Shown piece after piece: positions 16,761-23,430 of a stretch of DNA of 64,000 bases. The first letter of the stretch is position 1. The number at the start of each line of letters is the position of its first letter. The position numbers and the translations under genes are program-made. The notes beneath the pieces were generated by a model. The model was not told the origin of the DNA and made no database searches. It was given only the letters and a program-made list of their open reading frames with translations. The stretch comes from Microlunatus lacustris (GTDB taxonomy: Bacteria > Actinomycetota > Actinomycetes > Propionibacteriales > Propionibacteriaceae): assembly GCA_039527025.1 (NCBI GenBank), contig BAAAJN010000013.1, positions 36,737 to 100,736 of the forward strand, in the 5' to 3' direction.

Positions 16761-17618
16761 ATGATCGAGACCACGCCGTTCGGCCGGACCGGCCACGACA
16801 GCACCCGCGTCATCTTCGGGGCGGCCGCTCTCAGCAGCGTCACCCAGGACGAGGCCGACCAGACCATGGAGCTGATCCGCCGGCACGGGATCAACCACCT
16901 CGACACCGCGGCCAGCTACGGCGAGGCCGAGCTGCGGCTCGGCCCCTGGATGGCCGGGCACCGGTCGGAGTACTTCCTCGCCACCAAGACCGGGGAACGG
17001 ACCAGGGATGCCGCGTGGGCCGAGATCAACCGCTCGTTGGAGCGGCTGCAGACTGATCGCGTCGACCTCCTGCAGCTGCACAACCTGGTGGACGAGGAGG
17101 AGTGGCGGACCGCCTTCGCCGCTGGCGGGGTGCTGGAGGCTGCCGTCCGGGCCCGCGACGAAGGCCTGACCCGGCACATCGGCGTCACCGGCCACGGGGT
17201 GACGGTGGCCGCGCAGCACCTGCGCTCGCTCGGCGAGTTCGAGTTCGACTCGGTGCTGCTGCCCTACAACTTCCCGATGACCCGCAACCGCGCCTACCTC
17301 GACGACTTCGAGGCACTGACCGCCACCTGCGCCGAGCGCGGGGTCGCCGTGCAGACCATCAAGGCGATCACCCGTGCGCCCTGGGGTGACCGCGAGCAGA
17401 CCGCCGCCACCTGGTACGAGCCGCTCCGCGACCAGGGCGCCATCGACACCGCGGTGGCCTGGGTGCTGGGCCGGGACGGGGTCTTCCTCAACACCGTCGG
17501 CGACATCCACGTGCTGCCGATGGTGCTCGACGCGGCTGAGCGGGCCGGCGGTCGACCGGACGATCAGGCGATGGAGCGGCTCGAGGCGGCCTTCGGCCTG
17601 GAGCCCCTCTTCGTCTGA
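16761..17618 (+). CDS. Aldo/keto reductase
   Basis: NADPH-dependent oxidoreductase of the AKR TIM-barrel superfamily, 285 residues. Recognised by the N-terminal FGRTGHDSTRVIFGAAAL, the catalytic tyrosine region HLDTAASYGEAELRLG, the lysine in LATKTGERTRD, and DLLQLHNL. ATG at 16761 has AGAGGAGC just upstream. It is the last host gene before the prophage junction 30 bp downstream, and it appears intact. Confidence 0.92.
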   Translation: MIETTPFGRTGHDSTRVIFGAAALSSVTQDEADQTMELIRRHGINHLDTAASYGEAELRLGPWMAGHRSEYFLATKTGERTRDAAWAEINRSLERLQTDRVDLLQLHNLVDEEEWRTAFAAGGVLEAAVRARDEGLTRHIGVTGHGVTVAAQHLRSLGEFEFDSVLLPYNFPMTRNRAYLDDFEALTATCAERGVAVQTIKAITRAPWGDREQTAATWYEPLRDQGAIDTAVAWVLGRDGVFLNTVGDIHVLPMVLDAAERAGGRPDDQAMERLEAAFGLEPLFV

Positions 17619-17646
17619 GCTGCTCGAGCACGGGGGAGCGGCTCAC

Positions 17647-17696
17647 GGTGGGAACAGAGGGACTCGAACCCCCGACCCCCTGTTTGTAAGACAGGC
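17647..17696 (-). tRNA. 3' half of tRNA-Val(TAC): left attachment site
   Basis: Read on the minus strand this is a perfect anticodon arm (CCTGT, loop CTTACAA, ACAGG; anticodon TAC), variable loop, T arm with TTCGAGT, acceptor strand TGTTCCC, discriminator A and CC. The 5' half (acceptor strand GGGAACA and D arm) is missing, and the sequence to the right is unrelated. This is the remnant expected at one end of a phage integrated in a tRNA gene. From the orientation, the complete tRNA should be at the right end of the prophage, beyond the window. Confidence 0.85.
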
Positions 17697-17781
17697 AGGA
17701 AGTGGCTTTTGACTAGGTGTGGTAGTCCGCCGAGGGCGCATTTGGGGCGCACTTGACCGCAGCCGCGCTGCGCGAACCCGG

Positions 17782-17801
17782 TAACGATCAGGACACGGGG
17801 T
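17782..17801 (+). repeat. 20-bp direct repeat, copy 1
   Basis: TAACGATCAGGACACGGGGT lies 47 bp upstream of the first lipoprotein start. An identical copy lies at 18432-18451, upstream of the second. It may be a shared promoter or operator element. Confidence 0.8.
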
Positions 17802-17848
17802 TGCTGTCCGGGTACTTGGGCCTGTCGGGGCCGCTCCATGCTGTCGTG

Positions 17849-18427
17849 GTGAATCGACCCCTGCCTGCAGTATTGGCTGCCGCCCTTCTGCTCGCTGCTG
17901 GATGCAGCGCTAACCCTCAGGCGGGCGCTCCGCCAGCTGGTTCTTCCAGCAGCACCGGCATCCCCAGTGCAGCCGCGACCGCCGTGGCGTCGCCCACCCC
18001 AATTTCGACCGCAGCAGAGACCGCGCCAAGTGCCGAAGCCGGGTGCGAGGGTCGCTTCGACAGCAACATGGCGATTCTCGCGGACGGATGGGCGATCGTT
18101 GTCGCCTCGAAGGACGAGCCCGACGGTCCCGGCTACGTCGTCGACTTCGCGGATAGCGTCGAGGACCTGGTCGACGACATCGACGACGCCGACTGCGCCA
18201 CTACTGCACAGGACGCCGCGGCCGCCGGCCTCAACTACGAGGCCGGCCTGCTCGCTCTGCCATTCAACTTGTCCCCTGCCGGGGACGACGACGAGGAGCA
18301 ATACCCCGTCGTAGCCAAGGCTGGAGATGGCCTGGCGGCTGCGCTTGGCGTAGACGATGTGCACTTCGTCGACGTCGATTGCAAGGGCCAGATCGACGAG
18401 ACCGAGGAATGCACTGCTCTCTCCTGA
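17849..18427 (+). CDS. Putative lipoprotein next to attL
   Basis: No known family recognised. With the GTG at 17849 (a GTG pair at 17846 and 17849) the 192-residue product begins with a short lipoprotein signal (NRPLPAVLAAALLLAAGC), then a Ser/Ala/Thr-rich linker. An acidic domain with four cysteines follows, ending CKGQIDETEECTALS. The signal predicts anchoring on the outer face of the membrane. It is the first plus-strand gene inside the prophage, in the position where cargo (moron) genes are often found, and shares its upstream repeat with the next lipoprotein gene. Confidence 0.65.
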   Translation: MNRPLPAVLAAALLLAAGCSANPQAGAPPAGSSSSTGIPSAAATAVASPTPISTAAETAPSAEAGCEGRFDSNMAILADGWAIVVASKDEPDGPGYVVDFADSVEDLVDDIDDADCATTAQDAAAAGLNYEAGLLALPFNLSPAGDDDEEQYPVVAKAGDGLAAALGVDDVHFVDVDCKGQIDETEECTALS

Positions 18428-18431
18428 GACC

Positions 18432-18451
18432 TAACGATCAGGACACGGGGT
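18432..18451 (+). repeat. 20-bp direct repeat, copy 2
   Basis: Second exact copy of TAACGATCAGGACACGGGGT, 79 bp upstream of the second lipoprotein gene. Both copies are followed within about 10 bp by a similar CTSTCCGG segment. Confidence 0.8.
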
Positions 18452-18530
18452 CAGCTCTCCGGTATCAGCAGGACGGGCTCCGCCTCATGCTTGCTGGACC
18501 CCCTCACCCCTTCTGCTTCGGGAGACCCCC

Positions 18531-19244
18531 ATGCGCCGCTTCTTAGCCCCCCTCGCCGTCCTGGCGGTCCTCGCCGGCTGCGGCACCACGCCCACTACTG
18601 AGGTGGCCCCAGGCGACGGCCCAGCAGCTCCGGCTACCAGCCAGTCGGCCGAGGCTGGGGACGGTCCCGGTGGCGTCGAGGAGGCCAAGGCAGCCCTGTG
18701 CAGCGCCTACACCCCCGACGACGCCGAATGGGTCCAGTACGACTGCGCCGCGCTCGAGGGTGGCGGTGCCCCGGAGGAGTCGCAGCCCAGCGACGAGCCG
18801 ACCGAGGAGCCCAGCGAGGAGACGTCCGAGGGTGAGACCGCCACCTTCACCGAGAAGTACACCTACGAGGACGGGGTCGAGGTCGAGGTCACCAAGATCA
18901 ACCGCGGCAAGGTCAGCAACGCGGACGCCGAGTACGCCGAGCCCGAGGCTAGCGCCGGAGACCCCTACGTGCAGTTCACCGTCCGAACCAAGAACGGCTC
19001 CAGCGAGCGGCTGGACGCCTACGGCAGCTTCACCGTCACCTACGGTCCTGACGGCGAGGAGGCGACGTCCCCGTACCTCTCGAGCGTGGAGGAGACGGAC
19101 CTGACCGGCAAGATCCTCCCGAAGAAGGCCAAAGTCGCCACCGACACCTTCGTCATCCCGACCAAGTACCAGGACGACGTTGTGCTGGAGTTCAACTTCG
19201 ACTTCGAGCACGAGAGCGCGATCTTCGCCGGCAGTGTCAAGTAG
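18531..19244 (+). CDS. Putative lipoprotein, second gene after attL
   Basis: The 237-residue product starts MRRFLAPLAVLAVLAGCGTT, a clear lipobox signal (LAGC). A Pro/Glu/Ser-rich spacer follows (about 75-105), then a beta-rich domain (EVEVTKINRGKVSNA, YVQFTVRTKNGS) resembling DUF4352-type extracellular immunoglobulin-like domains found in actinobacterial and phage lipoproteins. The exact role is unknown. Superinfection exclusion or host-surface modification are possible (inference). It ends just before a strong terminator. Confidence 0.72.
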   Translation: MRRFLAPLAVLAVLAGCGTTPTTEVAPGDGPAAPATSQSAEAGDGPGGVEEAKAALCSAYTPDDAEWVQYDCAALEGGGAPEESQPSDEPTEEPSEETSEGETATFTEKYTYEDGVEVEVTKINRGKVSNADAEYAEPEASAGDPYVQFTVRTKNGSSERLDAYGSFTVTYGPDGEEATSPYLSSVEETDLTGKILPKKAKVATDTFVIPTKYQDDVVLEFNFDFEHESAIFAGSVK

Positions 19245-19257
19245 CCTTGAACGCACA

Positions 19258-19293
19258 AACAGCGCCCGCCACCGTGAGGTGACGGGCGCTGTT
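19258..19293. terminator. Bidirectional terminator
   Basis: AACAGCGCCCG (19258-19268) pairs with CGGGCGCTGTT (19283-19293). The inner CACC and GGTG extend the stem to a GTGA loop. It closes the plus-strand lipoprotein transcript and the long minus-strand late transcript that ends with the gene at 19303. Confidence 0.85.
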
Positions 19294-19302
19294 GTGTTGG
19301 AG

Positions 19303-19392
19303 CTACTTCTTCGGCTTGCGCTTGCGGCTGCGGAACTTGCGGCCGACCCACAGTCGGATGCGCCGGAGGATGGGCGCCTTCCAGTACGGCAC
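19303..19392 (-). CDS. 29-residue very basic peptide
   Basis: Tiny frame at the end of the late operon. The product MPYWKAPILRRIRLWVGRKF plus a tail of alternating R/K residues is strongly cationic with an amphipathic N-terminal part. The GTG start overlaps the stop of the upstream holin-like gene by 1 nt (TAGTG), which suggests translational coupling. No family recognised. Being next to holin and lysin genes, it could help membrane disruption (inference). Confidence 0.5.
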   Translation of the reverse strand: MPYWKAPILRRIRLWVGRKFRSRKRKPKK

Positions 19393-19676
19393 TAGGCGTC
19401 GCCGTCCCAAGGCTTACCGCCGTGCACATCCGGCGCCGCCTCGGCTGGCGTGCGGATGATGTTCGTGGCCGCGATGGCGGCGAACGGCACCGACAGGTAG
19501 GTGATGACCGCGCTGGTGACGGTCAGCCACAGCGGGATGGCGAACTCGGCCGAGGCGTAGCCGACCAGCGCCGACCCAGCGGTGAGCCCGGCAAGCCCGT
19601 AGGCGATGTAGAGCGCCTGCCGGGCCCGAGCTGGTAGCAGCACGAGCACGTTCGGCGGGGTGAGTGGCGTGGTCAT
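19392..19676 (-). CDS. Holin-like membrane protein
   Basis: A 94-residue protein with two membrane helices (ALYIAYGLAGLTAGSALVGY and WLTVTSAVITYLSVPFAAIA) and a polar C-terminus. This size and layout match two-helix actinophage holins, which permeabilise the membrane and release endolysin. It lies in the lysis region 2.5 kb downstream of the endolysin gene on the same transcript. Sequence similarity alone does not prove the role. Confidence 0.65.
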   Translation of the reverse strand: MTTPLTPPNVLVLLPARARQALYIAYGLAGLTAGSALVGYASAEFAIPLWLTVTSAVITYLSVPFAAIAATNIIRTPAEAAPDVHGGKPWDGDA

Positions 19677-19684
19677 CAGTCTCC

Positions 19685-20008
19685 TCAGTATTTGCCGCGG
19701 GTCGAGGTCCAGTGGTGAACGAGCCAGTACAGGAACAGCAGCAGTGCCGTCCTGCGCACCGTCCCGTAGGGCACGTCCAGCGGCTCCCCGGTGATGGAGT
19801 CAAAGCCCCCGAACGGGCGGGCGTTGCTGGTCAGCGTCCACTTCTTCCGGTTGCCCGGATGGGTGCGGTCGTAGTGAAGGCCATACGCCTCGAGCGGCAG
19901 CGCCAGGCCGAAGACGATGACCGCCCACAGGACGCTGCCGATGGTCCACTCGTCGTCAGGGTGCGGCTGGACCAGCTTTGGCGGCGTGGCTGGGTAGCGC
20001 TCGGTCAC
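19685..20008 (-). CDS. Small membrane protein of the lysis region
   Basis: 107 residues from a GTG at 20008 that overlaps the upstream stop (GTGA). Two hydrophobic segments (IGSVLWAVIVFGLALPLEAY and RTALLLFLYWLVHHW) flank a polar loop. No family recognised. Its position between a secreted protein and the holin-like gene suggests a lysis accessory or second holin (inference). Confidence 0.6.
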   Translation of the reverse strand: MTERYPATPPKLVQPHPDDEWTIGSVLWAVIVFGLALPLEAYGLHYDRTHPGNRKKWTLTSNARPFGGFDSITGEPLDVPYGTVRRTALLLFLYWLVHHWTSTRGKY

Positions 20009-20361
20009 AGCCGACCCACCCACCAGCGCTTGACGGTGGCGGTCGGCCAGTAGCCGAACTCGTTCCACTGGTCCGCGGCGTGGTTCCGGTAGTTGCAGGT
20101 GCTGCTGCTCTCGCCGGAGACCTTGGTGCAGTAGCCCCACGGGGTGCGGGCCCGGCGTCCACCGTTGTTGAGGGCGGCGTACCGGCCGGGGGCCAGGGTG
20201 ATGGGTGGGCCACCGTTGTCGTCGACGCTGACGGCGTAGCTGCCGGTGACGGTAACGATCATCCCGGCCGCGTCAGCGTCGCGTGGCGCGATACCGCCAA
20301 TGAGGGCGAGGCTGAGGGCCGTCACCGCTGCAGCGCGCGTGGAGGTTGCGGTGAAGGTCAT
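20005..20361 (-). CDS. Small secreted protein
   Basis: 118 residues with a Sec signal peptide (MTFTATSTRAAAVTALSLAL, cleavage near DADAAG). The mature domain of about 85 residues has two cysteines (GYCTKVSG and SSTCNYRN) that may form a disulphide, and a tryptophan-rich end. No family recognised. ATG at 20361 overlaps the stop of the EEP-nuclease gene (ATGA). It would be exported from the lysogen or infected cell. Confidence 0.6.
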   Translation of the reverse strand: MTFTATSTRAAAVTALSLALIGGIAPRDADAAGMIVTVTGSYAVSVDDNGGPPITLAPGRYAALNNGGRRARTPWGYCTKVSGESSSTCNYRNHAADQWNEFGYWPTATVKRWWVGRL

Positions 20362-21215
20362 GGTCGGACCTCGCTTTCGAACTGGAGGCGGGCGGCGACG
20401 GCGTTGTGGTCGGTCGCGTGGCGCACGTCGGTCGGGGCCTCGGAGTCGGTCAGCAGCACCCAGCCCTCGACGGGGCGAAGGGTGCCGCCGGTCAGCAGGT
20501 CGTCGAGCCAGCGGCTGCGGGTCTGTCGTTTGCCGTAGCCGTGCGCTGTGTCGTTGCTCCGGTGGTAGAGGCTCGCGTCGGTGAGTCGAGAGCGCAGATC
20601 CTGGAGGGCGAAGGCGCTCTGAGCGAAGACCTGCCGGACGCCAGCCTTGTCTGCCGCCGGGACGTCGTTGAAGTCGCCGCCGATTAGCACGGCGCACTCC
20701 TCGTCGGCGCCGTACGCCTGGAGCTCGGCCACGATCTGCTCGGCCTGCCCGATGCGCACCTTGGCTTCGTTGGTCATGTGCACGCCCAGGTGGGTGGCCA
20801 GGACGAAGATGGTGCCGCCGGTCTTGATCGACTGCAGCTTCACGATGACGAGACGTCGCTCCGCCTCGCCGCCGTTGGGCATGTTGACGATGCGGGAAGG
20901 GCCGACCTTTCTCCACTTCGCGCCGTCCCAGGCGACGTGCACCTTGCCGATGCCGTCGGAGGTCCAGGTCTTGCCCAGGCCTGCCAGCAGTGGAGCGAGG
21001 GTCAGCTTGACGTCGCACTCCTGCAGACATGCGATCGACGGGGCGAACCCCTTGACCAGGGTCAGGAGCTTGGACAGCCTGACCGAGATGTCCAGGTCGT
21101 TGTCGTCGGCCTTGGCTGCGCTGAGCGACGGCAGTCGCGTGTTCAGCGTGAGCGCGCGGAGGTTGGTGGTCAGGGTGGGCGCCGGCGCCGCAGACGGGAT
21201 CGGCACCGGCGTCAC
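20358..21215 (-). CDS. Endonuclease/exonuclease/phosphatase (EEP) family protein
   Basis: 285 residues with the EEP metal-dependent phosphohydrolase motifs: E66 in LQECD, H142 in ATHLG, D181 and N183 in GGDFND, and D269-H270 in ATDHNAV. The family includes DNase I-like nucleases, AP endonucleases and sphingomyelinases. The N-terminus (about 20 residues) is Pro/Ala-rich but not a clear signal peptide. It overlaps the endolysin gene stop by 4 bp. Its place inside a lysis cassette is unusual, and it may degrade nucleic acid released at lysis or act early on host DNA (inference). Confidence 0.8.
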   Translation of the reverse strand: MTPVPIPSAAPAPTLTTNLRALTLNTRLPSLSAAKADDNDLDISVRLSKLLTLVKGFAPSIACLQECDVKLTLAPLLAGLGKTWTSDGIGKVHVAWDGAKWRKVGPSRIVNMPNGGEAERRLVIVKLQSIKTGGTIFVLATHLGVHMTNEAKVRIGQAEQIVAELQAYGADEECAVLIGGDFNDVPAADKAGVRQVFAQSAFALQDLRSRLTDASLYHRSNDTAHGYGKRQTRSRWLDDLLTGGTLRPVEGWVLLTDSEAPTDVRHATDHNAVAARLQFESEVRP

Positions 21216-22219
21216 ACTTTTCCCTCAGCGTCCGGGTTGACCGTGGTGAGGCAGTCGAGCGGGTAGCGGGTGCCGTTCTCGTCGACCAGCCACTGCTCGC
21301 CGTTGATGCTGATCGTGCCGGTGCCCTTGGTGATCGCGTGGCCCTGGTCAAGCCACCGCGCCACCTTCTCGGTCTCGCGGTCGACCGCGGCGAGCCGGAC
21401 CTTTGCCGGGTCGACGTAGTGCGTCGGCAGGTAGGTCGGCGCCGGCTTGGCCGCGGCGGGCGGGGAGTCGGGGTTGTCTGCCGGCTTGACGTCGGTGTCG
21501 ACGGCGCCCGGTCGCTTCTTGTACTCGGACTCGAGCACGAGGTGGCCGAGGTGGTAGCGGAAGCCGGCGGCGGTCTCCAAGAAGCCACCCACGATGCGGA
21601 TGCCGGTCTCGATGGGGAAGAGTGGCTTCCGGTGCACCGCCGTCTTGCCGGCGGGAGGGTTGCCAATGAGGTTCGTCGTCACCTTCTCCGGGTCGACCAG
21701 GTAGACGGGCAGGAATGGGCTCTTCGTCAGGGTGCCGGCCTTGAGGCCGAGGCAGACCTCGGCGACGCCGAGCCAGGCGTCCTCGTCATTCGCGCAGTCG
21801 CGCCACCCCGAGATGTGGAGGTGCCAGTAGTGCGAGGAGTCCGACGTCGCGGCGCGCTTGAGGTGCAGCGAGTAGCCGTCCACCGCGCCGCCGTTGTCGA
21901 GGTTGCCGTACCACTCGCGCACGGTTTTGACGAGCCGGGGGTCGCGGGCGCGGCTCGCCTTGTCGAGCCGGCGGCAGACCTCGGCGAGGTGCTTCGTGCT
22001 CATCTTGACGTCGAAGGCCGAGGCCGCGTCGCCGTCGCCCTTGAGGTCGCGCGGCAGCCGGATCGAGTAGTCGTCGCGCCACTTCGTCACGGCCCGCAGC
22101 CGGTTGCGGGAGTTGTGGTAGCCGGACTTGTCGGCGGCGATGCCGCTGCGCTCCGCGCTGCTGTACCGGCCCTCGAAGAGGGGGTAGAGGGCAGAGATTG
22201 CCTTCGGCGAATAGGTCAT
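21212..22219 (-). CDS. Putative endolysin, M15-like peptidase fold
   Basis: 335 residues. The N-terminal half matches the actinophage lysin type that begins with a MTYSPKAISAL-like helix. Zinc ligands expected for a D,D/L,D-peptidase of the M15 group can be assigned: H35 in GYHNSRN, D70 in AASAFDVKM and H133/H135 in YWHLHISG. The C-terminal 130 residues are Pro-rich linkers with small repeated modules (PVYLVDPEKV, THYVDPAKV) that may bind the wall. It would cleave peptide cross-links of peptidoglycan at lysis. Assignment is by motif and context. Confidence 0.68.
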   Translation of the reverse strand: MTYSPKAISALYPLFEGRYSSAERSGIAADKSGYHNSRNRLRAVTKWRDDYSIRLPRDLKGDGDAASAFDVKMSTKHLAEVCRRLDKASRARDPRLVKTVREWYGNLDNGGAVDGYSLHLKRAATSDSSHYWHLHISGWRDCANDEDAWLGVAEVCLGLKAGTLTKSPFLPVYLVDPEKVTTNLIGNPPAGKTAVHRKPLFPIETGIRIVGGFLETAAGFRYHLGHLVLESEYKKRPGAVDTDVKPADNPDSPPAAAKPAPTYLPTHYVDPAKVRLAAVDRETEKVARWLDQGHAITKGTGTISINGEQWLVDENGTRYPLDCLTTVNPDAEGKV

Positions 22220-22291
22220 GGCGAAGCGCCCCTTCTGCCCGTGCGGGCGAGGGTTGAGGGTTGGGGTGGGGTTGCCGTTGAGCCCGGGGGG

Positions 22292-22690
22292 CTACGCCGG
22301 GGGCTCGTCCTCGTCGTCTTCTTCGGCGGGCAGCGCCGGCGGCACATAAGTCGGCATCGGCCGCTGTTGCGGGATCTCCGCATTGGGGTCGAGCCGCTTC
22401 AGCTCGTCGGTGACGAGCCGGTCGAACTCGCGCTGGTGGTGCGGCCACCACTCGTCGGTGACCTCCCGGCGCCACCGGTCGCCGGCATCCAGGCGTCGCT
22501 CGATCGCGCTCGCCTTCCGGTCGGCCCGGTTCGCGATGCGGATCGCCAGAGCGCCGCTGCCGAGCTCGCCCTGAGTCTTGGTCTTGCGGTCCTCAGCGCG
22601 GGCTGACAGCTTCGTCACGATGATCGAGCCGATGATGGATGCGACGATGCCGGCGAAGGCGTAGAGGGCCGTCATCTGCTCGGCGTTCAC
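22292..22690 (-). CDS. Membrane-anchored phage protein
   Basis: 132 residues: one N-terminal membrane helix (ALYAFAGIVASIIGSIIVTKL), a charged helical segment likely to be a coiled coil (residues 30-95), and a Pro/Glu-rich tail. It resembles small single-helix proteins found between tail and lysis genes in actinophages, of uncertain function (spanin-like or lysis regulator, inference). ATG overlaps the upstream stop (ATGA). Confidence 0.6.
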   Translation of the reverse strand: MNAEQMTALYAFAGIVASIIGSIIVTKLSARAEDRKTKTQGELGSGALAIRIANRADRKASAIERRLDAGDRWRREVTDEWWPHHQREFDRLVTDELKRLDPNAEIPQQRPMPTYVPPALPAEEDDEDEPPA

Positions 22691-23322
22691 TCGATCACCA
22701 CCTCGTCAGGAGGGGCGGGGGCGGGCGCGGGCTCCGGCCAGGATGCGATCAGAGCGATCAGACCGGAGAACAGGGAGTAGATCATCGCCCCGGCCAGCCA
22801 GCGGAGTTGCAGGTGCCCCATGAGGGCGGGGATGAGCATCAGGGTGTTGAGCACTGCCGCTGTGACAACCCCAGCCCCGACGGCCCGCCGGCGCCACTCT
22901 GGTGACATGAGCCCGACGAGGATGCAGACCATCAGGAAGAGGAACGCTGTCCCGATCGCCACGATCAGCGCGTTGTCGATCGGGTCGACAAGCGCGCCCA
23001 GGTAGGCGGCCAGTCGTTCACCGGTGGGGACGAACAGGGCCCCAAACCCGGCGTTCTGCCAGCGCGGCTTCTCGACGATCGCGGCCAAGAGCGAAAACAG
23101 CCCGACCCCGATCCACAGCAGCGCTCGGAAGATGACGGGCAGCTGGGAGTAGAACAGCTCGGGGGCTGCCGCTGGGGAGGCGACGATCCCCATGCCGACG
23201 CCTACGTAGGCGACACCGAAGAGGATCAGCGCACCGCCGCGGAACCCGACGTAGCCGATGAGCTGCTCCCACATCACCTCCGTTCGGGTGACCGCGGCGG
23301 AGACCAGTGCACGGCTGCTCAC
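22687..23322 (-). CDS. Multi-pass membrane protein
   Basis: 211 residues from a GTG at 23322. Four to five hydrophobic segments are visible (GALILFGVAYVGVGMGIV, ALLWIGVGLFSLLAAIV, ALIVAIGTAFLFLMVCILVG, AVGAGVVTAAVLNTLMLIPA, AGAMIYSLFSGLIALIA). No family recognised. It is coupled on both sides by 4-bp overlaps. Possible roles are holin-like function or membrane remodelling at lysis (inference). Confidence 0.6.
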   Translation of the reverse strand: MSSRALVSAAVTRTEVMWEQLIGYVGFRGGALILFGVAYVGVGMGIVASPAAAPELFYSQLPVIFRALLWIGVGLFSLLAAIVEKPRWQNAGFGALFVPTGERLAAYLGALVDPIDNALIVAIGTAFLFLMVCILVGLMSPEWRRRAVGAGVVTAAVLNTLMLIPALMGHLQLRWLAGAMIYSLFSGLIALIASWPEPAPAPAPPDEVVIE

Positions 23323-23426
23323 GCGACTCCTCCAACTGTGTAGTAGCCGGCCGCTTGGATGCTGAGCCGGGCCAGTGGGGTGGCCCGGACTCGGTACTGC
23401 GGCACCTGCTGCAGCTTGCGCTTCAT
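23319..23426 (-). CDS. 35-residue phage peptide
   Basis: Small frame between the tail fibre stop (4 bp upstream) and the membrane protein start. The product MKRKLQQVPQYRVRATPLAR then LSIQAAGYYTVGGVA has the basic, Y/V-containing pattern of short proteins that often follow actinophage tail genes. Its own 3' end supplies the GGAGG ribosome site for the next gene, and the stop overlaps that start (GTGA). Confidence 0.55.
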   Translation of the reverse strand: MKRKLQQVPQYRVRATPLARLSIQAAGYYTVGGVA

Positions 23427-23430
23427 TCGC

